DNA from: Prochlorococcus sp. AG-363-P19
GTDB taxonomy: Bacteria > Cyanobacteriota > Cyanobacteriia > PCC-6307 > Cyanobiaceae
Direction of reading: 5' to 3'
Length of the DNA: 64,000 nucleotides
Assembly: GCA_003280055.1 (NCBI GenBank)
Contig: QCGG01000003.1
Location: forward strand, 62,001 to 126,000
Each line of letters opens with the position of its first letter. The first letter of the stretch is position 1. Shown one piece after another: positions 1 through 11,800 of this stretch. Under the pieces are notes generated by a model. The model was not told where the DNA came from. It did not search any database and saw nothing but the letters and a program-made list of their open reading frames with translations. Both the position numbers and the translations under genes were made by a program.

Positions 1-304
1 CAGTTTTCATGAACACTAGTTCCTCACAACTTTTCTCTTCCGTCAAGCGAATGTGAATATGCTGATCCAATGAATTCTCAATGTGAGATCCGTTGAAGGG
101 AAAGGCACCTGAATATATTCAGTTACAACAAAAATGAACTTGACAAGAAAATCTTTTAAGTCAAGAGGAAAACTACAAGCATGCTGGTTTTCCACAGATT
201 TTTACTATCAAAAGAAACTCGGCATGCAGACTGTGGAAAACCTGTGCAATCAAAGTGAAAAGTTAGGGGAATATCAGTAACACTCCTTCGATAAGCCTCG
301 CTAA
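1..304. other. Non-coding edge region with inverted repeats
   Basis: No convincing complete gene is visible here. At the extreme left edge a minus-strand ATG at 11-9 (reading ATG AAA ACT G) has a GAGG motif about 11 bases upstream, so a gene could start here and run out of the window; only three codons are visible, so this is a guess. Inside the stretch are a small imperfect stem (CTTGAC at 139-144, GTCAAG at 160-165) and the DnaA-box-like inverted pair described separately. The region lies downstream of the DUF1818 gene. Confidence 0.5.
186..242. promoter_or_regulatory. Inverted pair of DnaA-box-like sequences
   Basis: A perfect 12-base inverted repeat, GGTTTTCCACAG at 186-197 and CTGTGGAAAACC at 231-242, is separated by 33 bases. 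Each arm contains TTTTCCACA (188-196, and in reverse 232-240), the sequence I recall as the cyanobacterial DnaA box. GCATGC occurs beside each arm (179-184 and 222-227). The nearby genes (rpoZ, DUF1818) are not those of a known origin, so a role in replication, DnaA titration or regulation is inference. As RNA it could also fold as a hairpin with a long loop. Confidence 0.5.
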
Positions 305-682
305 TCAGTGATAGGAATCCCAGATGTTTCTCACGGCTTCAGAAAATGCTCTGGCAGATTTTTTAGGCCAATGCACCTCTAGACCTCTTATTCCTGATTC
401 TTTTGCCTGCAAGACCACCTGAAGGCTCCAATCGTCTCTATCTCCCTCTAAGCAACCCCACCATCTTTCTTGCTCAAACTCTAGGCAAATGCTTTCCTCG
501 GGCATAAGTTGCCCATACATCTGATCATGCTGGTTTTGCAATTCAAAAATTATTGTTACTAAGCCTGACCACTCCATCTCAGTTAATTCAAAGGCCCAAC
601 CTTCTCCTCCAATAAGTACAGGAAACTGGCCCCGATCAGGATCTCTTGACATGCGCCAACCAGGTCCCTCGTTTTGAATCAT
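305..682 (-). CDS. DUF1818 family protein
   Basis: This 125-residue protein matches my memory of DUF1818, a family confined to cyanobacteria and plastid-bearing lineages, with the typical start GPGWR at residues 6-10 and the aromatic stretch ERWWGCLEGD around residues 71-80. It has no signal peptide or membrane segment and is acidic and tryptophan-rich, so it is probably a soluble cytoplasmic protein. Its function is unknown. It begins 7 bases after the end of rpoZ on the same strand, so the two are probably cotranscribed, which suggests some link with transcription or simply an ancient operon. The start is the ATG at 682. Confidence 0.85.
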   Translation of the reverse strand: MIQNEGPGWRMSRDPDRGQFPVLIGGEGWAFELTEMEWSGLVTIIFELQNQHDQMYGQLMPEESICLEFEQERWWGCLEGDRDDWSLQVVLQAKESGIRGLEVHWPKKSARAFSEAVRNIWDSYH

Positions 683-689
683 TCAGTTT

Positions 690-917
690 TTAACCAGGGA
701 GTAAATCTGGCTGATCCTGCTCATCACTTAATTCCACAATCGCTCTATGGACAGGCTTAACACTCGACTCTTCTAAAAGCCCATCAAAATCATCAAACCT
801 CCTCTGCTTGGCACGAAAAGCTATCCGAACAGTAGTGAGATAGCGATTGGTTGAATGACGAATCAGACTCTCGCCTCTCTTAGACAAGTCATGGGAATCA
901 ACAGTTGCTGCTAACAC
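690..917 (-). CDS. rpoZ: RNA polymerase omega subunit
   Basis: This encodes the small omega subunit, which helps beta-prime fold and assemble into RNA polymerase. At 75 residues it has the cyanobacterial form: the segment [20 protein letters not shown] (residues 20-39) followed by FDDFD and a conserved tail [13 protein letters not shown]. The start is read as GTG at 917; the first 15 residues vary in this family, so the exact start is uncertain. It lies between a small cyanobacterial gene (965-1249) and the DUF1818 gene. The other polymerase subunit genes rpoB, rpoC1 and rpoC2 lie at 52.5-61.9 kb. Confidence 0.85.
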   Translation of the reverse strand: MLAATVDSHDLSKRGESLIRHSTNRYLTTVRIAFRAKQRRFDDFDGLLEESSVKPVHRAIVELSDEQDQPDLLPG

Positions 918-964
918 TTAAGAAGACCTTGTTTTGATCGATTCTAATAGATCGCTGCTACCCC

Positions 965-1249
965 TTATGAAACAAGATCACTATGGAAAGGAACATTAAT
1001 TGGATAAGACCTTTGAAGAGAACCAGGTGCCCTAAACACTATGTTCCTTCCAAGTCCTAATGCGGCCAAGGGTGGTCTTAAATAGTCAAGCAAACTAGTA
1101 ACCACTTCTAAATGCTCTCCATCCAAGCATTCAACTCGTATAGCCCCCCAGCTTCTGGTCATCCTGCAATAACGTAATGGTTCAAGCTCTTCTTCAATCG
1201 CTTGATTTTCTCTATAAAAGGAAAAGACAAGTTGCTGAAATCTATCCAT
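965..1249 (-). CDS. Conserved cyanobacterial protein, function unknown
   Basis: I do not recognise a named family with certainty for this 94-residue protein. It reads as a well-formed soluble protein: an N-terminal helix (residues 1-30, DRFQQLVFSFYRENQAIEEELEP), a central beta-like part (WGAIRVECLD) and a segment LLDYLRPPLAALGLGRNIVFR near residues 52-72. It is the first of three closely spaced minus-strand genes (this gene, rpoZ, DUF1818) and starts only 47 bases from the divergent Hsp70 gene, so a compact shared promoter region is implied at 1250-1296. The start is the ATG at 1249. I have a memory of a similar neighbour of rpoZ in other picocyanobacteria. Confidence 0.7.
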   Translation of the reverse strand: MDRFQQLVFSFYRENQAIEEELEPLRYCRMTRSWGAIRVECLDGEHLEVVTSLLDYLRPPLAALGLGRNIVFRAPGSLQRSYPINVPFHSDLVS

Positions 1250-1296
1250 ACCCTTTATTCAATTCTTACTAACCCAACCTGACCATATTTTTAAGC

Positions 1297-2904
1297 ATGT
1301 CTACAAAGACAAGGGAAAAGCTTCAGATTTCAAAAGCAATCGGCACACTTGCAATAGACCTTGGCAATACAACAACTGTTGTCGCGTTCCAAGGAGAACA
1401 AGACAAATATCCATCAATGCTGAACCTACCACCACTGACAAGAGTTAAAGGAGAAATTCCCAGTCTCGTTTGGTATAGCGAAAAGACTTCTCCAAACCTA
1501 TTAATAGGAAATCAAATTCTTGCCCTGGAATTAGCTCAACACAATAACAAGAGTCTCTGCAAAGATTTCAAGAGGTGGATAGCAAAACCGACTCCTGAAG
1601 CAAGAATGGACTGCACACTTTCTGCAGACCAAGCTGGAGAATTTCTTTTAAAAGAAATCTGGAATTGCTTACCAAAGAATATTGAAGTGCGCAGGCTGGT
1701 TCTTACTACTCCAGTAGAAAGTGACCGCAGTTATAGAGCTTGGCTTAATCAAGTTTGCTCTGCACTACCTGTAAAAGAAATTGCAGTTGTTGATGAACCT
1801 ACAGCTGCAGCCTTAGGAGCAGGCATGCCTCCAGGCTCCAAACTTCTTGTTTGCGACTTTGGAGGAAGCACAATCGACATCTCCTTGGTAGCTCTAGAAG
1901 GAGGAGAAGGGAAAGCTTCACCAATTGCAGAATTAATGAGGTTTAACGGCATTGATTTGTACGAACAAAGCCGTCAAACTCTTCGCAAAGCAAAAGTTCT
2001 AGGAAAATCTGGTATTCGCCTAGGAGGCAGAGACTTTGATCATTGGATTGCCAATCACCTCTATCCTCAAAGCCGCCTCACAGATGAACTGCTTAATGCT
2101 GCAGAAAGACTGAAGTGCAGACTAAGTAACCAAAATCTCAAGAAATCTGAACTCCTTACAGAATTCGTCATAAGCAAAGGGTCAAAAGAGAAACAAATTC
2201 TCAAACTCAACATTAATGAGCTGAATCAACTACTGATTAAGCGACATTTGCTAAGCACTCTTGATAATCTTCTAGAAGAAACATTGGCTGGCGGCAGGAG
2301 TAATGGTTGCAAACTCGAAGATATTCATGGCGTAATAGCAGTTGGAGGCGGCTCAAGAGTTCTGCTCCTTAAAGAATGGTTAAAACAAAAAACAAAACCA
2401 ATCCCATTAATCACTCCCCCTCCTGTAGAGGCTGTTGCAATAGGAGCAATAGAACTAACGCCAGGCGTTCAAGTACGTGATGTACTTCAACGAGGAATCT
2501 CTCTCCGCTGTTGGGAACAAAGAAGTGAAAAGCATTTTTGGCATCCCCTTTTCTTAAAAGGCCAACCTTGGCCAACCTCTAAAGACCTAGAGATTATTCT
2601 CGCTGCTTCACACAAAAATCAAAAGGATTTAGAAATAGTCCTTGGAGAACCAGAATATAAAAACAGTCATGAAGTCATATATGTCGATGGGATGCCAACC
2701 TTGTCACCTGTTACGGAAGAACCACGTATTTCTGCATTACCAGAAGAGTCAATTCACATAGTTCTTGATCCTCCAGGTCAACCAGGAGAAGACTGCCTTA
2801 AACTTCAATTCGGTATTAATTCACAAGCTAAATTGAAAATAGAAGGAGAAGACTTAAGAACAGGGAAAAAAATTGAGGTTAAATTAATCTCAACAGTTAG
2901 ATAA
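1297..2904 (+). CDS. Hsp70-family (DnaK-like) chaperone or ATPase
   Basis: This is a 535-residue actin-fold ATPase of the Hsp70 family. Visible nucleotide-binding motifs are AIDLGNTTT (about residues 19-27, phosphate 1), DFGGSTIDISL (about 187-197, phosphate 2) and AVGGGSR (about 347-353, adenosine). The C-terminal part is about 100 residues shorter than in standard DnaK, but the end, IEGEDLRTGKKIEVKL, resembles the beta substrate-binding domain. It is therefore a divergent Hsp70, probably an accessory chaperone rather than the main DnaK, with unknown clients. It is transcribed away from the rpoZ group and converges with pyrR, leaving only 6 bases between the stop codons. Confidence 0.8.
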   Translation: MSTKTREKLQISKAIGTLAIDLGNTTTVVAFQGEQDKYPSMLNLPPLTRVKGEIPSLVWYSEKTSPNLLIGNQILALELAQHNNKSLCKDFKRWIAKPTPEARMDCTLSADQAGEFLLKEIWNCLPKNIEVRRLVLTTPVESDRSYRAWLNQVCSALPVKEIAVVDEPTAAALGAGMPPGSKLLVCDFGGSTIDISLVALEGGEGKASPIAELMRFNGIDLYEQSRQTLRKAKVLGKSGIRLGGRDFDHWIANHLYPQSRLTDELLNAAERLKCRLSNQNLKKSELLTEFVISKGSKEKQILKLNINELNQLLIKRHLLSTLDNLLEETLAGGRSNGCKLEDIHGVIAVGGGSRVLLLKEWLKQKTKPIPLITPPPVEAVAIGAIELTPGVQVRDVLQRGISLRCWEQRSEKHFWHPLFLKGQPWPTSKDLEIILAASHKNQKDLEIVLGEPEYKNSHEVIYVDGMPTLSPVTEEPRISALPEESIHIVLDPPGQPGEDCLKLQFGINSQAKLKIEGEDLRTGKKIEVKLISTVR

Positions 2905-2910
2905 ATAACC

Positions 2911-3459
2911 CTACTTTCTACAAAGATAGACTCCCTCTTCGCCATCTAAATCCTTAAGACGCAATTCTATATTTTCAGTCCTTCTAGTAGGCACAATTCG
3001 ACCACAAAAATCCGGTTGAATAGGAACTTCTCTATTACCCCTATCAACCATTGCAAGTAACATAACCCTCTTTGGCCTTCCCCATGCCTGCAAGGCTTCT
3101 AAAGAAGCTCTAATTGTTCGCCCTGTAAAAATCACGTCGTCAACCAAGACAATTTGTTTCCCTTCTATGGTCGTTGGCAAATCAGTTGGATGAGCAAGTC
3201 TTTTGGAGATACGACCAAGATCATCACGATGAAAAGTTGGATCAAGACTACCTTGAGCTATTCTATGGCCATTAAGCTTCTCCAGTTGCAATGCAAGCAC
3301 GCGAGAAAGATGAACTCCTCTAGTAGGAATACCCAACAAGATTAACTCTTTAGTATCAGTTACTTTCTCAAGAATTTGCGAAGCAAGTCGTGCAACAGTT
3401 CTTCTAAGTTCTTCAGAGGAAAGAATCTCCACTCTTGCCTCATTGCTTTTCGCTGGCAT
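2911..3459 (-). CDS. pyrR: PyrR bifunctional uracil phosphoribosyltransferase / pyr regulator
   Basis: This 182-residue type I phosphoribosyltransferase has the PRPP-binding motif VLVDDVIFTGRTI at residues 104-116 and the PyrR features GIPTRG (43-48) and the basic flexible loop around DPTFHRDDL. PyrR converts uracil plus PRPP to UMP and, in many bacteria, binds pyr mRNA to control transcription. No pyrimidine biosynthesis gene lies beside it here, so regulation of a pyr operon cannot be inferred from context. It is divergent from gpmI, with the 162-base gap 3460-3621 holding both promoters. The start is the ATG at 3459. Confidence 0.85.
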   Translation of the reverse strand: MPAKSNEARVEILSSEELRRTVARLASQILEKVTDTKELILLGIPTRGVHLSRVLALQLEKLNGHRIAQGSLDPTFHRDDLGRISKRLAHPTDLPTTIEGKQIVLVDDVIFTGRTIRASLEALQAWGRPKRVMLLAMVDRGNREVPIQPDFCGRIVPTRRTENIELRLKDLDGEEGVYLCRK

Positions 3460-3621
3460 AGGTAGAGCTCTTTAAGGAAGGAATATTATTCGCATCTATT
3501 GGTGAGGAAAAGCAAAGGATGGGCAAAACCTGACAGAACTCCTGACAATTTCATGTCTTAGGCCCCAAAAGAAGTAATTTAATAATTAGAACCATCACAT
3601 AATTTCGACTGGCGGGTCAGA

Positions 3622-5244
3622 ATGCCCAAAATCAGCCAAGAGGTATCAAGAAGTCCAGGCCAAGTTGCGCCGGTGGTATTGGCAATACTTGATGGTTGGG
3701 GTTACAGCGAAAATAAAGAGAACAATGCAATAAGTACTGCAAACACTCCAATAATGGATTCATTGTGGGATGCATACCCCCACACTCTTATCCAAGCAAG
3801 TGGAGAGGATGTAGGGCTGCCCGAAAAACAGATGGGCAACTCAGAAGTAGGTCACCTAACGATTGGCGCAGGAAGAATCATCCAACAAGAACTAGTCAGA
3901 ATAACAAAAACAATCAAAAATGAAGCCCTAGGGGAAACTAAGGCGCTGTCATCAATAGCTAAGAAGTTAAGGAGTTCTGGCAAAACATTACATCTTTTGG
4001 GACTCTGCTCCAATGGTGGAGTTCATAGTCATATCAATCATCTATGTGGTTTATTGAAATGGGCAAGTGAAGTAGGCATCAAAAAAGTTGCCGTACATGC
4101 CATCACTGATGGACGTGATACGCCAACAAAAAGTTCCTCCCAATACCTCCATCAAATTCAACAAACACTTGATTCAACTGGAGTAGGAGAACTAGCAAGC
4201 CTTTGTGGTAGATATTGGGCAATGGACCGGGATAACAGATGGGAGAGAACTGAGAAGGCTTACGATCTCCTCACAGATCCTAACGCTAATGTTCAAGAAG
4301 AATCAGGCAAAGAGCTATTAGAGAAAAGCTACTCAGAAGGCATTACAGACGAATTCCTAGAACCAGTAAAACTCTCCAAAACCTCCCTCCAGGATGGAGA
4401 CGGTTTGGTGATATTCAATTTTCGCCCCGATCGAGCTCGTCAACTAGTTCAAGCCCTTGCCAAAAAAGATTTCTCCGATTTCTCGCGCAAAGTCAAACCT
4501 GATCTAGAGATCGTCACATTCACTCAATACGAACCAAACCTTGATGTAGATGTTGTCTTTCCCCCAGACCCACTGAACAATCTTTTAGGCCAGGTAATTG
4601 CGGCTCATAGTCTTCGTCAATACCGAACAGCTGAAACAGAGAAATATCCTCACGTGACTTATTTCTTAAATGGAGGGATTGAACAACCTCTTGAAGGCGA
4701 AGATCGACATTTAGTGCCTTCCCCTCGAGTAGCAACTTATGATCTTTCCCCTTCCATGTCAGCCGAAGCTCTGACCGAAAGTTGTACCCAAGCCATTGAA
4801 AAAGGGATCTACTCACTAGTAGTGATCAATTATGCAAACCCAGATATGGTCGGACATACAGGTGATTTAAACGCAACTAAAATGGCCATTACTACTGTTG
4901 ATAAATGCCTGGGTCAACTATTAAATGCAACTGGGAAAATGAGTGGCGCATTATTAATTACTGCTGATCATGGCAATGCTGAACTCATGAAAGGCCCCGA
5001 TGGACAAGCATGGACAGCGCATACGACAAATCCTGTACCTGTCATTCTTGTAGAAGGTGAAAAAAGAAAAGTGATGGGAGAGGGAAATTCAATAAAGTTA
5101 CGAACTGGAGGGGGATTGGCAGATATTGCTCCAACAATCCTTCAACTATTAGAATTACCAAAGCCAGACGAAATGACTGGATCATCTTTAATTGAAAACA
5201 GCCCAACAGCAACAACTAGCCCTAAATTGCCTCAGCCTGTTTAA
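3622..5244 (+). CDS. gpmI: 2,3-bisphosphoglycerate-independent phosphoglycerate mutase
   Basis: This enzyme interconverts 3- and 2-phosphoglycerate in glycolysis and carbon metabolism using two manganese ions. The 540-residue protein belongs to the alkaline phosphatase superfamily: LAILDGWGY at 20-28 provides a metal-binding Asp, MGNSEVGH carries the phosphorylated Ser at about residue 74, HSHINHL provides a His near 133, and TADHGNAE near 455 is the second metal site. The length is normal, with a short serine/threonine/proline-rich C-terminal tail. The ATG at 3622 fits the family start. secG follows 55 bases later and may be cotranscribed, as I recall for other picocyanobacteria. Confidence 0.93.
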   Translation: MPKISQEVSRSPGQVAPVVLAILDGWGYSENKENNAISTANTPIMDSLWDAYPHTLIQASGEDVGLPEKQMGNSEVGHLTIGAGRIIQQELVRITKTIKNEALGETKALSSIAKKLRSSGKTLHLLGLCSNGGVHSHINHLCGLLKWASEVGIKKVAVHAITDGRDTPTKSSSQYLHQIQQTLDSTGVGELASLCGRYWAMDRDNRWERTEKAYDLLTDPNANVQEESGKELLEKSYSEGITDEFLEPVKLSKTSLQDGDGLVIFNFRPDRARQLVQALAKKDFSDFSRKVKPDLEIVTFTQYEPNLDVDVVFPPDPLNNLLGQVIAAHSLRQYRTAETEKYPHVTYFLNGGIEQPLEGEDRHLVPSPRVATYDLSPSMSAEALTESCTQAIEKGIYSLVVINYANPDMVGHTGDLNATKMAITTVDKCLGQLLNATGKMSGALLITADHGNAELMKGPDGQAWTAHTTNPVPVILVEGEKRKVMGEGNSIKLRTGGGLADIAPTILQLLELPKPDEMTGSSLIENSPTATTSPKLPQPV

Positions 5245-5299
5245 AAAACATCTTCTGACCTTCTAAAGCAACAACCCAAATCAAAGATAGAATTGATTC

Positions 5300-5533
5300 A
5301 TGCTAATAACTTCCCTTCTAACCTGGTTCTGGGCAGGTTCAGGAATACTCCTAATATTGTTGATTTTGCTACACAGTCCAAAAGGTGATGGAATGGGAGG
5401 TTTGGCTGCGAGTGGCAGTTCAATGTTTACAAGTGCCAGCAGTGCTGAAGCTACTCTAAATAGAGTTACATGGACAGTCTTAGCTGTATTCCTAAGCCTA
5501 GGAATAATACTTAGTGCTGGCTGGTTAAAGTAA
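5300..5533 (+). CDS. secG: Protein translocase subunit SecG
   Basis: This 77-residue membrane protein has two hydrophobic helices (about residues 5-25 and 55-74) joined by a glycine/serine-rich loop, HSPKGDGMGGLAASGSSMF, which is the SecG signature. SecG sits beside SecYE in the plasma and thylakoid membranes and assists protein export. It follows gpmI on the same strand. The ATG at 5300 gives the usual length. The 183 bases after it (5534-5716) are AT-rich and show no gene. Confidence 0.9.
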   Translation: MLITSLLTWFWAGSGILLILLILLHSPKGDGMGGLAASGSSMFTSASSAEATLNRVTWTVLAVFLSLGIILSAGWLK

Positions 5534-5716
5534 AAAATACTTCCAAAAAACCTCACAAAGAAATTAATTTGAGAAGATAATTAAATTAAAACTTGCTTCT
5601 ATAACATCAATAGATTGGTATGTACGTTGATCTTTATTCACTCAATAATCCTAAAAGCAACCTGATTTGCTCCGAAACCTACCCTCTCATATCGCAATTA
5701 GTTGATTATGAGTTTT

Positions 5717-5947
5717 TCACTCCGCGCCTTCACTGATTGCCTCCGCATAAAACACTTGTCCATGAGGTGTCATCATCAATTTATTCCATTCACCATCTTC
5801 TGTTTTAAGAGCAACTTCTAACACTTTTTCCTTACCTCCATTCGTTATCCACTCTCTTACCCAATACTGGTTCTGGTGGTCAAAGACATACCCCTTGGAC
5901 TTGAGAAGCGATCGAATTGTGACTTCTCTGGCGAAAGCATCATCCAT
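5717..5947 (-). CDS. Small conserved hypothetical protein
   Basis: I do not recognise this 76-residue protein. It is soluble and well formed, with an N-terminal helix (AFAREVTIRSLLKSKGY), the aromatic stretch NQYWVREWITNGGKEKVLEV, and the strand-like segment WNKLMMTPHGQVFYAEAISE. The ATG at 5947 has a good Shine-Dalgarno GAGG about 9 bases upstream, which supports both the gene and the start. It stands alone on the minus strand, downstream of the groESL transcript and its probable terminator. Its function is unknown. Confidence 0.65.
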   Translation of the reverse strand: MDDAFAREVTIRSLLKSKGYVFDHQNQYWVREWITNGGKEKVLEVALKTEDGEWNKLMMTPHGQVFYAEAISEGAE

Positions 5948-6183
5948 GTTCTATTCCCTCTACAACTACCTAAGTAATAGCAAAAAACTTCTGAAGGAGA
6001 TTTTTTGGTACAAAAAAGTACCTTACGTTCTTTTTTGCTTTGGTCATTGATCTGATTATGAGACAACCAGTTGGTTAAATCACCCGCTCCAATCAATAAT
6101 CGAAGTGCCTCTACATAAGCAGAGCCCTTGCTATCACTGAAAAATTGACATCCAAACATAAGAAAATGGAATGATTCAAACAT
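5857..6183 (-). CDS. Possible small gene or gene remnant
   Basis: An open frame of 108 codons begins with ATG at 6183 and ends inside the next gene at 5857. The first part (residues 12-45, around SDSKGSAYVEALRLLIGAGD) reads like real protein, but the rest is cysteine-rich and irregular, and it overlaps the better-supported 76-residue gene by 91 bases. There is no clear ribosome-binding site. A GGTAC-A6-GTACC palindrome falls within it (around 6017-6032). It may be a decayed gene or a chance frame. This region, 5948-6288, holds nothing else except the groEL terminator. Confidence 0.25.
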   Translation of the reverse strand: MFESFHFLMFGCQFFSDSKGSAYVEALRLLIGAGDLTNWLSHNQINDQSKKERKVLFCTKKSPSEVFCYYLGSCRGNRTWMMLSPEKSQFDRFSSPRGMSLTTRTSIG

Positions 6184-6201
6184 TTTTATGGATAAGCAAT
6201 C

Positions 6202-6230
6202 AAAAAGGGACAAGGCGTAAACCCTGCCCC
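6202..6230 (-). terminator. Probable rho-independent terminator of groESL
   Basis: Read on the minus strand, GGGGCAGG, a short loop and CCTTGTCCC form a stem with one bulge and one G-U pair, followed immediately by TTTTTG. It lies about 60 bases beyond the groEL stop codon and in the right orientation, so it most likely ends the groES-groEL transcript. Confidence 0.6.
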
Positions 6231-6288
6231 TCATTGAAGCTGATGTTTAACTGGACTCTGAAATCAACCAGTAGTCAAAGTCTATTCA

Positions 6289-7956
<1,668 letters not shown>

Positions 7957-7985
7957 TTAAAAGTTAAATTTGGTGTAAAAGACAA

Positions 7986-8297
7986 TCAGCCAACTACAGC
8001 CAAAATATCTTTTTCAGACAAAAGAACATATTCATCTCCACCAAGCTTGATGTCAGTGCCTGCATATTTGCTATACAGAACCTTGTCACCAATTCCAACT
8101 TCAGGAGACTGGCGAGAACCATCATCATTTCTCTTTCCAGGTCCCACCTGAGCAACCTCACCAACCTGAGGTTTTTCTTTAGCAGTATCAGGTAAAAGAA
8201 TGCCTCCAGCAGTCTTCTCCTCAGATTCAGAAACTTTTACAAAGATGCGGTCTCCAAGTGGCTTAACAGTGGAGACGCTGAGAGAAACAGCAGCCAT
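7986..8297 (-). CDS. groS: 10 kDa co-chaperonin GroES
   Basis: This is the lid of the GroEL chamber. The 103-residue protein has [22 protein letters not shown] (mobile loop region about 12-33), [12 protein letters not shown] and the ending [17 protein letters not shown] place the start at the ATG at 8297 (MAAVSLSVS) rather than at the longer reading from 8315, because the family begins there. It is the first gene of the groES-groEL operon. Confidence 0.93.
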   Translation of the reverse strand: MAAVSLSVSTVKPLGDRIFVKVSESEEKTAGGILLPDTAKEKPQVGEVAQVGPGKRNDDGSRQSPEVGIGDKVLYSKYAGTDIKLGGDEYVLLSEKDILAVVG

Positions 8298-8321
8298 AAG
8301 GGAATGCAAGAGCAACGACTT

Positions 8322-8337
8322 TGGCGTCGAAACGCCA
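8322..8337 (-). promoter_or_regulatory. Hairpin in the groES leader
   Basis: On the minus strand TGGCGT-TTCG-ACGCCA forms a perfect six-base stem with a TTCG loop, about 25 bases before the groES start codon and downstream of the CIRCE-like element. It would sit in the 5' untranslated region and could affect mRNA stability or translation. The sequence shows the pairing; any role is inference. Confidence 0.45.
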
Positions 8338-8351
8338 CCAACCGGCAGGAG

Positions 8352-8378
8352 TTAGCACTCTCCACCGAAGATCGCCAA
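8352..8378. promoter_or_regulatory. CIRCE-like operator upstream of groESL
   Basis: TTAGCACTC at 8352-8360 is an exact left half of the CIRCE element bound by the heat-shock repressor HrcA. After exactly nine bases comes GATCGCCAA at 8370-8378, which matches only 6 of 9 bases of the expected GAGTGCTAA. The position before groES fits, so this is either a weakened CIRCE or a relic. Confidence 0.6.
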
Positions 8379-8479
8379 CTTATGTCCTACGACGGGATAG
8401 AAGCCATAGGTCGTCTGTGCGGGTGACCGTACCTTTGGCTGCATGTCCCATGCGGTGGTAATGTTGCGCGGCTCTTTAA

Positions 8480-9991
<1,512 letters not shown>

Positions 9992-10074
9992 AGATCTAGT
10001 CGCCTTCATTGACAATTCTCTTTTAGAGCTTCCCAAACACATCTTCTTCCCGTACCCACTTCAAGACTTCTAAA

Positions 10075-10485
10075 ATGACCCTCACCCTCAGAGTGCTGGC
10101 GCCCGACAAGAGCGTTTTCGACGGCACTGCCGACGAGGTGATTCTTCCTAGCACAACTGGTTTATTAGGAATCCTTCCAGGACACATCTCCTTAGTCACA
10201 GCTATCGATGTAGGAGTACTACGAGTTCTCTGCAATGGTCAATGGAACTCAATTGCCTTAATGGGAGGTTTTGCTGAGGTAGAGAATGACGATGTAACAG
10301 TGTTAGTTAATGGAGCAGAACTAGGTAAAGATATTGATGCTAATACTGCAGAAGTTGAATTAGAGCAAGCCAAAACTGAATTTGGCCAACTAGAAGATCA
10401 ACCGACTTCAACGGAGAGACTAAAGGCTCAGCAAAATCTCAACAAAGCCCGAGCTAGAGTTCAAGCCACAAAAAACGAAAGCTAA
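10075..10485 (+). CDS. atpC: ATP synthase F1 subunit epsilon
   Basis: This 136-residue subunit belongs to the central stalk and can inhibit ATP hydrolysis. The N-terminal beta-sandwich includes LTLRVLAPDKSVFDGTADEV and LPGHISLVTAIDVGVL, and the C-terminal helical pair is rich in Glu, Gln and Ala (about residues 90-133, EVELEQAKTEF onward). The start is the ATG at 10075, 83 bases after atpD, as expected for the conserved beta-epsilon operon. Confidence 0.93.
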   Translation: MTLTLRVLAPDKSVFDGTADEVILPSTTGLLGILPGHISLVTAIDVGVLRVLCNGQWNSIALMGGFAEVENDDVTVLVNGAELGKDIDANTAEVELEQAKTEFGQLEDQPTSTERLKAQQNLNKARARVQATKNES

Positions 10486-10531
10486 TAGAACAAACCAATC
10501 ATTACAGCTTCCCTAAAAAGAGATTTAGGCG

Positions 10532-11206
10532 ATGAGCTTGCGACTACTTCTAGACAATGCAGATCCAAAAACGTGGGAGGAGTTTTTCCCTTCAAGTTTT
10601 TTTGCAGGTATCACTACCAACCCCTCATTACTTCTTAAAGCCAACCAACCCTGCAATATTAATCAATTCAAGACACTATCTAAAAAAGCAGAACAATTGG
10701 GATGTAGAGAACTTCATCTTCAAGTATGGGGAGAGAATGAAGAAGAACTAATTCAATGTGGCTATGAATTAAGTCTCCTAAAAACAACACACCTCAAAAT
10801 TCACATTAAAGTCCCTGCTACTTGGATAGGTATCCGAGCAGCAAATATTCTGATCAGAAAATCGATTCCCATCACTCTTACAGCCTGCTACCAAGCAAAA
10901 CAAGTTCTTATCGCTTCAGCAATAGGTGCAAGCCACATAGCACCATATCTAGGCCGAATAAATGATCTCGGCATAAATGGAATCTCTGAATTAAAAACAA
11001 TGCAAAAACTATTAGATGGCCATGGAAGCACATGCAAATTACTAGTAGCAAGTATTAGAAATACAAATGAGCTCGTTGAACTTGCTTCAGCAGGCATAAA
11101 CACTTTCACAATTAGCTCAAAAATCGCAAAAGAGCTCTATGAAGTCTCAGAGACACGAATTGCTGCTGAAAATTTTCAAAAGGATGCTCTGCTGTCTAGC
11201 AAATAA
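10532..11206 (+). CDS. Transaldolase / fructose-6-phosphate aldolase family protein
   Basis: This 224-residue protein resembles the short (Fsa/TalC-type) transaldolases: the N terminus LLLDNADPKTWEEFFP followed by GITTNPSLL (about 27-35), a candidate Schiff-base lysine in HIKVPAT (about residue 90), and the barrel segments ITLTACYQAKQVLIA and SHIAPYLGRINDLG. The family cleaves or transfers dihydroxyacetone units between sugar phosphates. The substrate cannot be read from sequence, and this may not be the main pentose-phosphate transaldolase. It starts 46 bases after atpC on the same strand. The start is the ATG at 10532. Confidence 0.75.
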   Translation: MSLRLLLDNADPKTWEEFFPSSFFAGITTNPSLLLKANQPCNINQFKTLSKKAEQLGCRELHLQVWGENEEELIQCGYELSLLKTTHLKIHIKVPATWIGIRAANILIRKSIPITLTACYQAKQVLIASAIGASHIAPYLGRINDLGINGISELKTMQKLLDGHGSTCKLLVASIRNTNELVELASAGINTFTISSKIAKELYEVSETRIAAENFQKDALLSSK

Positions 11207-11232
11207 CAAACAAGAACTAATTTGACTTTATC

Positions 11233-11766
<534 letters not shown>

Positions 11767-11800
11767 CTAACCTACCAGCCCCACAACACTTTTTTCCATT

